From assembly GCA_021030905.1 (NCBI GenBank), contig JAGFMI010000003.1:1674001-1738000 (forward strand): a DNA stretch of 64,000 nucleotides, written 5' to 3'. This stretch comes from Pyrenula massariospora. Lineage: Eukaryota; Ascomycota; Eurotiomycetes; Pyrenulales; Pyrenulaceae. Shown here piece after piece: positions 1 through 10,914 of this stretch; position 1 is the stretch's first letter; each line of letters opens with the position of its first letter. The notes under the pieces are model-generated. The model was not told the DNA's origin. It ran no database searches and worked only from the letters and a program-made list of their open reading frames with translations. The translations under genes were made by a program, and so were the position numbers.

Positions 1-635
1 CGACAGAGACTGGCGGAATCGTCGGTGAGAATCCGTAGAAACAATTCAGCGTCGGGGAAAAACTTCTTGATTTTGTAAAGTTCGTCTGCATTGTCGAAGG
101 TCATCTGCTTTACTCCTTTTGCAGCGGCGTAGCGAACATAAGACTTCGTCTTGCAAGGCTGAGCGTAGATGATCCGATCAGTGTCAACCCCCAGGCTCAA
201 AATTCTTTCGATCTCGTTTTGGGAAGCACAATCGAATCCTGTGCCTAATTTTGACAAAAGGCGGAGTACTTCCGTGTCAGGGTTGCATTTGACGGCTAAC
301 AGTATATTAGCAGACACGTATAGAGTGATACTGTTAGCGTACTGACCGTAGAAGGGTTTGACTCTGGGAAGATTGAGTTTCCATCGGAGATGCTGACGAT
401 ATACTTCTCCAAGATCCGCAACATAAAAGGCATCTTCGTCACCAGCCTGACATGTGTCGACATTGATCTGAGTAGCCTGCGTCTTCATAACATTAAGGAC
501 TAGGTCCTTAGATTCCCTATTCGCAAACCCTTCGTACTTTTTGACTCCATACTGTCTAGGGTCAAATTTTCCCCTCTTCCGGGTGTAATTGTTGTTGGTC
601 AAAATCTCTTCTGTCGTGATTGGGGACGGTGCCAT
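1..635 (-). CDS. Ornithine decarboxylase, N-terminal part (cut by window edge)
   Basis: PLP-dependent decarboxylase making putrescine from ornithine, the first step of polyamine synthesis in the cytosol. Only the first ~195 residues lie in the window; the gene runs off the left edge. The start is the ATG read from 635. One intron (296-346, 51 nt, GTCAGT...GTTAG) splits the codon that precedes the PLP-lysine motif; splicing gives PFYAVKCNPD with the lysine near residue 99. Downstream, GTGFDCAS and the IIYAQPCK segment match the alanine-racemase-like barrel of eukaryotic ODC. What is seen is the spliced motif; the family assignment rests on known ODC conservation. The upstream leader is long and carries several upstream ORFs (see next entry). 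CYM1, also on the minus strand, lies upstream. Confidence 0.93.
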   Translation of the reverse strand, partial: MAPSPITTEEILTNNNYTRKRGKFDPRQYGVKKYEGFANRESKDLVLNVMKTQATQINVDTCQAGDEDAFYVADLGEVYRQHLRWKLNLPRVKPFYGQYANSITLYVSANILLAVKCNPDTEVLRLLSKLGTGFDCASQNEIERILSLGVDTDRIIYAQPCKTKSYVRYAAAKGVKQMTFDNADELYKIKKFFPDAELFLRILTDDSASLC

Positions 636-1835
636 AACCCAGCCCAAGAGGCGCAGGCAACAATCGAGGAGAAAGAGAGTATGACGTGTACTAGGGCGGC
701 TGTAATGACTCGAGTCCTATGTAGCTTGGACTCTCCTTGTACGACCCTTCCTCTTGAAGAGGAAGAACCTTTGGAGTTGTCCTATGCGGCAGCTGAAGGT
801 TGGAGAAGACGGTGGTCGGTATCGGAAACAAGACGGAGGCACAGAAAAGCTCTGAAGTCGTGAGACTACACAGCAGGGGGCGGAAGGTCGTTGAGAATAT
901 GAGGATGCCGCTTAGAGCAGACAAGTTGAAGGAAAGGAAGATCTATGGGAGAGGCCGTAGTGGATTGTCCTTGGATATCCCAAAGGCGCTGATGCTGGGT
1001 AAGTATTTGGAATGAAATACCAGATGTATGGCAGCAAGATTCGTGAACGATCCGACGACAAGAAAAACAAAAGTAAAAGGGCAACGAAAAAGATGAGCTG
1101 TGGAAGCCAGATGGTGGGGAATTTTGCCAACGACGGATTCCCCTGGTGAGTGCGCCGTCGCGAGACTTTTTCGTCGCAAGGCAGGTAAGCCGAGGATTGC
1201 AACGGCAAGACGGAAGAATAAGGAAGCGGTGCATGGCGCACCATCGCTTCCTGCAAGGAAATTAAGACGAGTAATTTTTGAAGGAATCAAAGCATATCCA
1301 AGCTGTCTGAATGTCCTCTCATTTATAGTCCGCTTCCCTTGTACCTTCTAGGGAGACAGTTCTGAAATTGCACGGAGGCTTCTGGCTGCCCTCTGCAAAC
1401 GTCACTCGCTCACGGCTAGAAAAAGAGTCTGCAACAGGGCTACACCAGATCTTACTCTAGCGCTGGTGTCCTCAGGAAAGGATTACCCGTGATCTGCCAA
1501 CCATGGAAATGCGATGTTGGAGATGTGCTTGATCTGTTCTGAGTAAGCGCTGCCCTAGGTGTTGGAAATCTAGTTGTGCCCTATAGGTTTGCTCCTACGT
1601 AATCTGGCGCAACCAAGTCGTAGGCCATGGGAAACATTCAATGAAGCAGGAAACGGTTGACAAGAGAAAGCACATGACAGAAAGGGAGCCCACCTTCTCG
1701 GACTAAGCAGGCTCGCGGAGCGGTCTCAAAGTCAAAGTGCAAGGAACTGCGTGTGGATCCTAGGTAACGAATATTACGGGGACCGACGTTTCGATTTGAA
1801 CAGTTTGAGGGTTTATTGAGTGAAGATAGGACTTA
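636..1835. other. ODC promoter and leader; CYM1 3' flank
   Basis: 1.2 kb with no convincing gene. On the minus strand it must hold the ODC promoter and 5' leader and, at its right end, the CYM1 3'UTR. Next to the ODC start it has a pyrimidine-rich stretch. Several overlapping minus-strand upstream ORFs occur (691-924, 866-1234, 912-1256, 943-1290; 77-122 codons). None resembles a protein I know, but upstream ORFs in an ODC leader could matter for translational control. Confidence 0.5.
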
Positions 1836-4800
1836 TTAAGCGTCTGGAATCTGCAAGCTCTTGACTCGGAATGGGTCTGCGACTTCGTCGACCCACGGCT
1901 TCTTCTCCCCTAGCACACAAGTAGATCGGGCTTCTGGGCGTGTTGCTACCAGAAACTTTTCCGCAACTTGCTGCAAATCTTTCTGGGTCACGTCAAGGAG
2001 TCTCTCTCTTCGACGCTGTTCTATCTCTGGAGTTATGTCGTATATGAACTCCTTTAGACCCTCGTTGCCTGTATCGACCGGTGCGTCAATCTGTTGAAAT
2101 ATGCTAAGCTTCGCTTCTTCTACTTCACGATCCGTCCATGCCCGATCTCGGGCAAAGGTACCTGCTTTTTGAAACGTAGCAAGTGAGTTGTGTGGATGTG
2201 GATCTCGGTACGATGACATTGAGAAAAGCCCTGTGAGGGAGCTCAAACTTGCAGATGCACCGTAGGCTCCACCTTTCTCACGGATCTCAGGGTGAAGGTA
2301 ATGGTGTGTTAATAATTGACTAAGAATCGCCAACGGCGCGGATAGAGGGTTTTCATAGCCAACGGTTTGGAAGCAAGTGCTGCTGTAGGATACTTTGAAT
2401 GGAAGGTCGTAAAACGTTTTTCGGTCATATTCTGATGATGTTTGCTTGGACACAGTAGCGCTAGGCGGCGTAGATGGCAATGTCGGTAGCCGTTCCAAAA
2501 ATCTTAAGATGTGTGTCTGGTTCTCGACGGCAGATATAGGTTCACAAGCAAGGCGAACAGATAACTGCGAAGAGTTTGATATTGCAAGCTGCTGAAGGTG
2601 CTGAAGTTTCTGAACGATAGCCTCAAGACTTTCAGGGTGGGTTCGAGCTAGACTAAGTTGATACGAGGTGGATTCAACCTGCCGGAGGCCAGACTTCTCC
2701 TCCCGCGCGGCACCATGAGGAGATAAAGCTGCTGCTGCACGGGTAGTTGCAAAACCGTGGCCATTTTCGGCAACTGAATCAAGCGCACCGCTTACCTTTG
2801 ATGCCAGCAGCTCCCGGACAGCTGCAATTCCCCGCTCTCCAGAGAAATCGATATCCAGAACCATGGTCCGTAATAGTTCAAGAAATGCCGGAAAATTTTC
2901 GTCCAACGAATATCCGGAAAATGCGAAACCCTCGCTTAGCTGGCCTAAATTGAGAAGATCTGGTTTTGTAAAAGGTGAAATGCTGATGCCTCCTGTCTTT
3001 AAAAGTGTGTCCGCTTCTAGCTCTCCGACAGTCTTAGTCTTAGTCCCTAGTCGCAACAAGCACTCTGTGAACAAGGGCATTAAAAGTCGGAGATCCTCTG
3101 GAAGGTCGTTCACCGTTTGTCTAGCCTGAAAGTAGCTGATCCCATTCGTAAAAGTCTGTCGTAAAGAAAGGTTCACGTTGCCTAACTTTGATTTCTCAAG
3201 ATGCTTTGCTTCCCCTTCTCGCGCAATGTCTTGTACGTGAAGGGTCGGTAGGCAATCTACGTTGCTATTCTTAACGTCTTCCTGATCTTTCATAAGCGAA
3301 GCCTCCTGGTTCACCAAATGGTCTAGAGCAGCCTGAGAGTCAGAACCCAGACTTCTTTCGGCGGCCTGGAAAACTTTGGCTTTTCGATGAATTTCGTTTG
3401 TATCAAAGTCTGTATGATACGAGTTCGACGGCTCCATAGTGAATATAAGGCAATGGTCATTAAGTATGTACTTGTCTAGAAGATTGATTAGATAACCTTT
3501 TTCAGCATTCCTTTGCTTGAAAGAGTCGATGACGGAGTTCCAAGCCAGGCTTTCGAGAGGGTCGACACCATTGAACCATCCGGGTAAGGTCTTGTCTAAG
3601 AGAGAGATACCGAAGTTGGCGGTTTTGTGCTTCAGTGCGAGCTCAAGCTGGTGCAAAAGTCCATCGACCTTATGTTGCTGGAATGCTACTTCAGCCCCAT
3701 CTTTAAGCGATTTACGGACTCTGGCCTCCAACTCAACCGCACCTTCTTGGGTAAGCCCGTCGAGGCCGATGGTAAATATTCCGACATTTCCAGAAGTATC
3801 ATAGCCCGTATTTGAGCTGTAGGTGAGACCAAATCCACTTTCGACGAGCGCTTGGAAAATCGGCGAGCCGTAGCCATTTAGCAAGAGAGACGACATTAGA
3901 CTTACGGAAAAGTTTTCCACAAGGTCGGATGTTTTGCAGGTGACCCACGATATAGATGATTTATACTGACGATCTGGTGTCTGCATTGTGTCCACCGGAC
4001 CAGCGACCTGTACGCGGACTGGTCCTTCGGATAAATTCCTTGGAACTTTGAGAGCTTCATCCACTTTAGACCTACTAAAGTTATGAAGATGACTGTCCAC
4101 AACAAGTAGCTGATTTCTAAGGTCTAGGTTTCCATAGGAGAAAAATTTCGCATTGCTGGGATGGTAATGTTGCCCGTGATAACTTTTGAGTTGTTCATAA
4201 GTCAATTCCGTCATCTTATCTGGATCACCTCCGGAGTTGTGTAGGGATGGAGAGATGTGATCTCTGAATCTGACATAGAACAAGTAACTGGCGTCTGACA
4301 TTTGACCCTTCATTTCATTATATACCACACCTTTGAAAATGAGACCTTCCTTTTCCCCTCTTATCCGAGGATCTTCCGGTCCCAAGCGCCAACCTTCTTG
4401 CAGAAAGTCCGATTTTTTCAGCAGCGGGCGTAGAGTGGCATCTAAATAGACGGATGACAAATTGTGGAAGTCTTTTTCGTTTGTCGTCGCGAAGGGGTAA
4501 GAAGTGTAATCGGAAGACGTGAATGCGTTCATGAAATTGGAGAGAGACCGCGGCATCATTTTGAAGAAGGGGTCTCGCACAGGATACTTCTGGCTGCCAC
4601 ATAAGGATACGTGCTCAAGAATGTGCGGCAGCCCTGTATCGTCAACTGGATTTGTTTTGAAATTGATCGCGAAGACATTGTTCTTGTCATTCCGAGCTAC
4701 ATGAATGTAGTCTGCTCCGGTTCTGCTATGTTTAAGACGTAGGCCGGTTAAATGTAGTTCAGGTACCTCTTTCACCCGTTGCAACTCGAAGCCATTGAGT

Positions 4801-4946
4801 TCAAGCCCAGGCCGAAGGCCAAGCTCTCCACTGTTGACAGTGGCATATTTCCTATGATTGTATAGAGAGGATGAAAGCTTCAGCCTCTTAGAGAATCGTC
4901 GGAATTTTGTTAATGATTCCGAATGTGTAGCCGCATATCGGATCAT
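1836..4946 (-). CDS. CYM1: Mitochondrial presequence protease (PreP/Cym1, M16C)
   Basis: Zinc metallopeptidase of the pitrilysin family that degrades cleaved targeting peptides in the mitochondrial matrix. It is an uninterrupted 1036-residue ORF, close to the usual ~990-1040. The inverted zinc motif HILEH lies at residues 108-112 and the third ligand glutamate is near 211 in VVYNEMKG. The N-terminal ~35 residues are rich in Arg/Lys/Ser and lack acidic residues apart from one Glu, as in a matrix targeting signal. The rest shows the two M16 halves joined by a charged hinge around residues 540-610, and an M16C C-terminal part with the conserved REKGGAYGA. It is transcribed toward ODC and divergently from the taxilin gene. 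Confidence 0.96.
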   Translation of the reverse strand: MIRYAATHSESLTKFRRFSKRLKLSSSLYNHRKYATVNSGELGLRPGLELNGFELQRVKEVPELHLTGLRLKHSRTGADYIHVARNDKNNVFAINFKTNPVDDTGLPHILEHVSLCGSQKYPVRDPFFKMMPRSLSNFMNAFTSSDYTSYPFATTNEKDFHNLSSVYLDATLRPLLKKSDFLQEGWRLGPEDPRIRGEKEGLIFKGVVYNEMKGQMSDASYLFYVRFRDHISPSLHNSGGDPDKMTELTYEQLKSYHGQHYHPSNAKFFSYGNLDLRNQLLVVDSHLHNFSRSKVDEALKVPRNLSEGPVRVQVAGPVDTMQTPDRQYKSSISWVTCKTSDLVENFSVSLMSSLLLNGYGSPIFQALVESGFGLTYSSNTGYDTSGNVGIFTIGLDGLTQEGAVELEARVRKSLKDGAEVAFQQHKVDGLLHQLELALKHKTANFGISLLDKTLPGWFNGVDPLESLAWNSVIDSFKQRNAEKGYLINLLDKYILNDHCLIFTMEPSNSYHTDFDTNEIHRKAKVFQAAERSLGSDSQAALDHLVNQEASLMKDQEDVKNSNVDCLPTLHVQDIAREGEAKHLEKSKLGNVNLSLRQTFTNGISYFQARQTVNDLPEDLRLLMPLFTECLLRLGTKTKTVGELEADTLLKTGGISISPFTKPDLLNLGQLSEGFAFSGYSLDENFPAFLELLRTMVLDIDFSGERGIAAVRELLASKVSGALDSVAENGHGFATTRAAAALSPHGAAREEKSGLRQVESTSYQLSLARTHPESLEAIVQKLQHLQQLAISNSSQLSVRLACEPISAVENQTHILRFLERLPTLPSTPPSATVSKQTSSEYDRKTFYDLPFKVSYSSTCFQTVGYENPLSAPLAILSQLLTHHYLHPEIREKGGAYGASASLSSLTGLFSMSSYRDPHPHNSLATFQKAGTFARDRAWTDREVEEAKLSIFQQIDAPVDTGNEGLKEFIYDITPEIEQRRRERLLDVTQKDLQQVAEKFLVATRPEARSTCVLGEKKPWVDEVADPFRVKSLQIPDA

Positions 4947-5547
4947 TAGTCTCTCCTAGGGAGACTGGTGGATAGACAGCCTGATGAATCTGCTATTACA
5001 GCAAGACCAGTGGTTAGGTCAGCGCAAACTGCTATGGAAGGATTGCCACAAACAAGTCGTAAGTTAGGATATCACAAGACAACGCCTGGCGAGATGAACG
5101 CGCTGCAATGATAGACCTTGATTGTTCGTGGCAAAACTTGAGCCAAGGAATTTTCCAAATGTCCGCAGCGCCGGTTCGGAAAATCGTCGTCTCCGATCAT
5201 ATGGGCCTTCCCAATGTGACAACACTACCGCGCTGCACTTGCAACACAAATTGCGATCTATCTTGATCAAAGCCTTCAATTATCGATTGTTGGATCTCAC
5301 GGACTTCGAATCAGGTATCCCTTTGTTATCGCTGGGCATTGTATGCTCTTCAAAATTTCAGAATTCCGCCAAGTACATCACTATCATAAGTCCCCTCGCA
5401 TGACCGCACCTGGACCTTCCTTCACTCTCAAGCATAACGTCGAACCGGCCGAGAACTATCACGCATGCGCTCGTCACAGAGTATCTTGATCTACAAAAGT
5501 GATTGGATTCTACTCTCTTGGTTTTGAAAAGGTGGAAAGTAAGCTAC
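4947..5547. promoter_or_regulatory. Shared upstream region of CYM1 and the taxilin gene
   Basis: About 600 bp between two divergent starts, so it should carry both promoters and 5' leaders. It holds short ORFs (e.g. 5122-5403) with no recognisable product. An in-frame ATG at 5503 lies upstream of the chosen taxilin start. I see no clear TATA box. Confidence 0.45.
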
Positions 5548-7121
5548 ATGGAATCATCCGATGCATCCCTCCAACCTGCGCCTCCAGCTCCTTCTGGAAA
5601 GAAAGCTAAGGCGAAGAAAGAGAAGCTGGGATCCGAAGAAACTGCAAAAGCAATATCGCAGAAAATATCGCAGTTAGAACAAGATCAAATCGGGGAGAAG
5701 GATCAAGACGTAGAGATTGGTAGGTTCCCTTGTCTCGTGACCCGAGCACGGACTACATGGAGCGTACTGGCGAACCTAGTGATTTGTGAATGCTAAGAGT
5801 TACGTATTTAGAAAGAGAAGTGAAAAAGGCTTTGCGAGACCTAAATCAGCTCCTTGGCAAAATGGAGACACCGATGGCAAAGCTAGACACAGTGCAAAAG
5901 GAGTACGAGAAACTCTATGGCCAAATGAAACGGCTCGAAAGGGAACACGCTAAGAGCAAAAAGAAGGCGGAACAGCTCCAGAAAGATCAGGACAAAGTCA
6001 AGAGTGAGGCCGGCAAAACTTTGACGATGCGTGACAAGCTAGAGAAGCTATGCCGGGAGTTATCTAAGGATAATAAGAAGCTCAAGGTAGGCTACTATAT
6101 TATCTGCACGTCTGTATCAGGAGTTCACATTTACTCTAGGAAGAAAACAAACAACTCGCAGAAAATGAAAGCAGCGCTCGAAGCATGGTCAACGACCAGC
6201 TTGACACTTTGCTGTTCAATGTGCAGGACCTCATGAATTCAAAAGGGAATGCCCGGAGCGAAAATTTGACTATGGAGCTTGACGAGGTGTATGTCCTCGA
6301 CTGTCGCTATCTTACAGAACCTGTACTAATTGTTGATAGCTTTAAAATCCGACTTAAGGCCGTTGTAGATCAGACCGAGCTCAGAGAGCTGCAATTCAAG
6401 AGTGTTTTGCGCTACAAGGACGCCGAGATTCAATACATGGCTGCACGATATGAAGAACAACGAAGGAAAGCGGAGGAACAAGCGAACAAATGTCGGCAGC
6501 TAAGCAGTCAAGTCTCCACATTTTCTTGTACTGAAGCAGAACTGCGTCACCAGTTGAACATTTACGTAGACAAATTCAAACAAGTACGTCTGCACCTTTG
6601 CGTAGATCCTCTGGTCTGAGGCAAAATTGTCTCTTGCTCACGCTTTGTAGGTGGAGGACACGTTGAACAGCAGCAACGAGCTGTTCCTTACCTTTCGGAG
6701 AGAAATGGATGGAATGGGGAAGAAGACGAAGAGGCTGGAGAAGGAGAACATAAACCTCACTCGCAAACACGACCAGACGAAGAGCAACATTATACAAATG
6801 GCCGAGGAGCGAACTCGGGACAAGCAAGAATTAGGAAAGCTGCGGAGGAAAGAGACCCAGATGCGTTCAATTATCCAGACTATGCGTGAGCAAGGCCGAG
6901 GAAACCCCCAAGCTCTTGAGGCGGAGCTTGATGACGAAGGGACCGAGAGTGAATATGATGAAGAATATGACGAGGAAGAGGCCGAGGACGAAAGTTTTGA
7001 TGGTGAAGAGGACCTTCCAGATGAGGCCTCCAAACCGTTCATTGGACCTGCGCCTCCTCCTTCGCTAGTTGGCGCGTCCGCCAACGGTGGCCAACCGTTA
7101 ACCAACGGGGTGACACACTGA
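5548..7121 (+). CDS. Taxilin-family coiled-coil protein
   Basis: Five exons: 5548-5719, 5812-6086, 6140-6288, 6340-6583, 6651-7121, giving 436 residues. Introns are 51-92 nt; the frame closes at every junction, and the third is fixed by a GTATGT donor because the earlier GT leads to a stop. The protein starts with a Pro/Ala/Lys-rich head (KKAKAKKEK), followed by a nearly continuous coiled coil from about residue 60 to 370 with segments typical of taxilins (LCRELSKDNKKL; FRREMDGMGKKTKRLEKEN), then a very acidic tail. Taxilins bind syntaxins and the nascent-chain complex in animals; the fungal role is little known. The start at 5548 is preferred over 5503, which would only add 15 residues. Confidence 0.85.
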
Positions 7122-7367
7122 TTTGTAGCTGTTCGTTCTTAGCTGCGCTGAAAAGCCAAGGAAATGTATGTGCATCTTGCGTACATCATGCTTTATTAAT
7201 TGCGTGAGACAGTGAATATATCACTGCAGTAGTTGCCGTGGCCGCCTATAGGATTCACTAGACTTTGCGGCCGCCGTACCTCGTCTTCTCGTGCGGGAAT
7301 GTCTTGGATCTCTAGGCTTAGGAGCGGGAGAAGTGTACTATGAAACATTGGATATTCTCTTTTTCCT

Positions 7368-8420
7368 TCAAAGTTTGCTATGTCCACGGCTAGCGATATA
7401 TGATTGCCCTACTTTCAGCATTTCCACTGCCTCTTTGACCATATCCTCCACAATGGTCCTTGCTGACTTGATATCCTGAATGACTGCTGCCACTTGGCCC
7501 ATCAAGAATGGCATGTCGACATCGCTCTCAGATTCCATGTCATGAAACATTGGTACAATGCCGCGATCTGTGAGCTCCTTGATCCTTTCCGGCTGATCCT
7601 CCCATTTCTTGACGTAATCATTCAGACGAACCCTTAATGGCCTGCCAGATACTACAAGTGTTCGAAGAGTATCATTGAAATCTGCTGTTACTACTGCATC
7701 CTTGTGCATCTTGCTTGCTCCACTCTCTTCCGCTGCGACAAATCTTGTCCCTACCCAAACGCCTACTGCTCCCTGCATTAGAGAGCTAGCCAATCCTCGT
7801 CCATCGTAGATACCACCCGCTGCAACAACCATTGCCTGCTTGCCGGTCAAGGGGCTTTTGAAATTGCGCGCCACGTCCACGACGGCGGGAATCAAGATGC
7901 TAGCGGCAATGTCTCCGGTATGTCCGCCACCTTCGCCGCCTTGAGCGCAGACGATGTCAACACCGGCTCTCAGAGCTTTCTCAGCATGTTTGGGGGCGCC
8001 AACCATATTCATGACTAAAATACCGGCTTCATGTAGCCTCTTTATGGTTCTTTCGGGTGGGATACCAACAGCGCTGATAAATAGTCGTGCCCGGTTTTTG
8101 ATAATGACTTCGGTTAATTCATCCAGCTGACCATGTGTATAATCGTGGTTTGTCTTGCGGGCACCTCCGCCTACCTGAGGGAGAGCAAGGTCAACACCAA
8201 AGGGCAGATTTTTGTCGTCCAAGTTAGCTTTGAGTTCGTCGATAATTTCTTGCAGCTGTGATGGAGAATATCCAAGACCACCAATTGAACCAAGGCCACC
8301 GGCATTAGACACAGCAGCAGCCAACGGGCCCCCTGATGCCCTCGCCATTCCAGCCAATAGGATTGGGTATCGTATGCCAAGAAGAGAACATAAAGGAGTG
8401 TCGAGGGTTAGGGAAGCCAT
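7368..8420 (-). CDS. Nitronate monooxygenase (2-nitropropane dioxygenase family)
   Basis: FMN-dependent TIM-barrel enzyme that oxidises alkyl nitronates, probably detoxifying metabolites such as propionate-3-nitronate. It is a single 350-residue ORF of normal family length. Visible hallmarks are the N-terminal RYPILLAGMARASGGPLAAAVSNAGGLG, split here as RYPILLAGM then AVSNAGGLGSIG, the glycine-rich CAQGGEGGGHTGD with the candidate catalytic His, VVAAGGIYDGRG, and GVWVGTRF for phosphate binding. There is no signal peptide. It shares an upstream region with POL31, which points the other way. Close homologues are often annotated only as oxidoreductases, so the exact substrate is inferred. Confidence 0.9.
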   Translation of the reverse strand: MASLTLDTPLCSLLGIRYPILLAGMARASGGPLAAAVSNAGGLGSIGGLGYSPSQLQEIIDELKANLDDKNLPFGVDLALPQVGGGARKTNHDYTHGQLDELTEVIIKNRARLFISAVGIPPERTIKRLHEAGILVMNMVGAPKHAEKALRAGVDIVCAQGGEGGGHTGDIAASILIPAVVDVARNFKSPLTGKQAMVVAAGGIYDGRGLASSLMQGAVGVWVGTRFVAAEESGASKMHKDAVVTADFNDTLRTLVVSGRPLRVRLNDYVKKWEDQPERIKELTDRGIVPMFHDMESESDVDMPFLMGQVAAVIQDIKSARTIVEDMVKEAVEMLKVGQSYIASRGHSKL

Positions 8421-9018
8421 GATCGGTCGTTGTTAACTAACTTAAACACACGATCGTCCTCAACACAATGACGAAAGATGGGACGGGAACTGCGAATATA
8501 GAGGACGTTGTGAAAAGGGTTGAGAATTGAATGTGAAGGCTTCTCTTGATAATATCTCTAATATCAACAAGTTAAAAGTGGAGACCCCAAGATCACTTCC
8601 GAATACCGAGGCTAGATCGGATAGTATTCTGTGACTAGTTAATCAAAGCCCCAAATCCTTACCTACGGCTCGCGGAGACATAGATATTGCAGATTAGCGA
8701 TCTCTAGAAATTGTCTATGGGAACATTAAGTTACTTAAAAGAACTGCGTTCACCTGCTCGGTCAACTGTGGTTGATTCTAAAGGTGCGAAAAATTTCCCG
8801 ACGACCTCTTGCGATGCATTGGTTGCTTCATCGGCACACTTGCCTCATTAGATATCATCGAGCTAGTCCCAAAACGCGTCGATTATTGGTCATGTCGCGT
8901 CTTGCCGTGTGCTCCAGTAGGTCATACCGGGGGAAAGCTCTCAACACAACAAATTTTTGGCGAAGGCCCAGATCAATATCATTCAGCCGTTCGAAATTGC
9001 TCAAGCCTCACAGCAAAA
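8421..9018. promoter_or_regulatory. Divergent promoter, nitronate monooxygenase / POL31
   Basis: Roughly 600 bp between two divergent starts. It contains an ATG at 8892 opening a 57-codon upstream ORF that ends at 9062 and so overlaps the POL31 start in another frame. No TATA element is evident. Confidence 0.4.
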
Positions 9019-10699
9019 ATGGATTATTTCCTCCAACCCCCAGACTCAACCGAAAATTATGAGGCTGTGGAGAGAGAGAAGTCTTCGTACAATCCTATGT
9101 ACTCTTACGTGTTGCCAAAAGGCGACAACAAACACTACTCGCATCAATTTGCCGATATGTACTTCCTTCGTCTTGCAAAGCTCAAACCCTCGGTCGAGGC
9201 GATTGCAGACGGTGATTGGGAAGACTTTGAGGTTCGTTGTCCTCATGCACTCGGTTTCTTGTGATTCTAACCCCGTCAAAGATCGCTGGAGAAAAAGCCC
9301 AAAGAGTTGAAAGAGTGCTCGATGTGCGGCAAGGTCAACTATGTTGGGTCGCGGGCACGGTATTCGTTGATATGCCGCTCAAGCCTAACATCCTGGAAGA
9401 CATAGCTCAAGATGTACGGAGCCCTTGCACCGCGAGACGATTGGGTCAACTGACTGTTACAAGCACTGGATTTCTGGACCGCCGCCTCGAACATCCTATT
9501 ATAGTAACGATTCGGGTTACCAAGTTATGCTTGAGGATCAATCAGGTAGACTCCGCCTTACTGGAGCCGCATTACAGACCGGTCTCTTAGTCACCGGTGT
9601 TATTATTGCTGTGCTAGGGACAGAAATCGCAAATGGTGACTTTGAAGTGCTTGATATTAGGCTGCCCGACCTGCCTCGTCAGCCTCAACGCTGGGAAAGG
9701 GATGATGCCGCTCGCGCCCTTGAAGGGAAAATGCATGTCGACCGACCAGGCACTGAGGGCAACAAGGTTGCCCTGGTTAGCGGCATCGGAATATCTGGCA
9801 CTGAAGGAGATAGCGTTTCCCTCTCACTGCTTACCGAATTTCTTTTGGGTGAAGCTTTGGGTCCGGACGACCAGCCTTCAGCTTCTCAGATCTCACGATT
9901 GATCATTGCAGGCTGCTCGCTCGCTGATCAAATTGCTTCCAGCTTGCTCACGTCGATTCAGGATCCCGCAAAGAAAAGCATGCAAAAAAAGTATGGGTAC
10001 GATGCAACAGCCTACAATTCCGCGCCAATGGCGCATTTGGACGATTTCCTCGCAGAGCTATTGACGAGCATACCAATCACTATCATGGCTGGAGAGCATG
10101 ATCCCGCCAATGCAAGTCTACCTCAACAACCTATACACAATGCCATGTTTCCCCGTGCCAGAGGCTACGCTTCCATCGCGCCTCCCGCCGGAGACCATAG
10201 CAAGCAGGAACCTGGCTGGTTTGACGGCGTAACAAATCCATGGCAAGGGGACATAGAAGGCTGGCGCTTTATGGGCAATAGTGGGCAGCCAGTGGACGAC
10301 ATTTTCAAATATGTTGACTTTGGAGGTGGAGACGGCCAGACTGCGGATGGCAGACTAGAGGTGATGGAAAGCCTCCTGAGATGGCGCTGCGCAGCACCGA
10401 CCGCACCTGACACTCTATGTAAGACCTCATGTGAAACGCACCCAGATTCAGAATGCTAATGGATATCTTAAGGGTGCTATCCTTTCCAGGAGAAGGACCA
10501 GCTCGTCATCGACGAATGCCCACACCTATTCTTTGTCGGAAACCAGCCTAAATTTGATACCATGCTCATTGAAGGCCCAATGGGCCAGCAGGTTCGCATC
10601 ATATCGCTCCCAAAATTTCGAGAGACTGGTGAAGTTGTTTTGGTTGATACAGAGACCTTGGAGGTGGAGCTGATCAAATTCGCCGTGAATGAGGCTTGA
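9019..10699 (+). CDS. POL31: DNA polymerase delta subunit 2 (small subunit)
   Basis: Non-catalytic B subunit of DNA polymerase delta, linking the catalytic subunit to the accessory subunit during lagging-strand synthesis. Exons 9019-9231, 9282-9413, 9464-10418 and 10473-10699 give 508 residues; introns are 50-54 nt and all phases close. Signature stretches are HQFADMYFLRLAKLKP, RQGQLCWVAGTVFVDMPLKP (OB fold, about residues 60-200), GRLRLTG, then the inactive calcineurin-like phosphoesterase half with LIIAGCS, IMAGEHDPANASLPQQP and CPHLFFVGNQ. The start at 9019 fits the length of other fungal homologues; an in-frame ATG at 8809 would add 70 residues with no family match. Confidence 0.93.
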
Positions 10700-10914
10700 G
10701 ACGGCGATGCCCTTGCTATGAACTGCTAGTAGTTCTTCATTGTACGCTCCACTTGCGACGTGAATTGTGAGTAAAACGATTTGGAGTTTTTAATGGGAGG
10801 GGTTTATCTCTCCACGGACGCGGAGAAATTCGCAAGCCCCACCAAGAGTCGATTTGCACCCTTCCTTCTCATATTGCAAGCGCGGGATACGATTTTTACG
10901 AACAAGCAATTGGT

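Noticed and set aside
866-1290. Overlapping minus-strand ORFs as a separate gene next to ODC
   Set aside because: They overlap each other in all three frames and lack any domain; better seen as leader uORFs.
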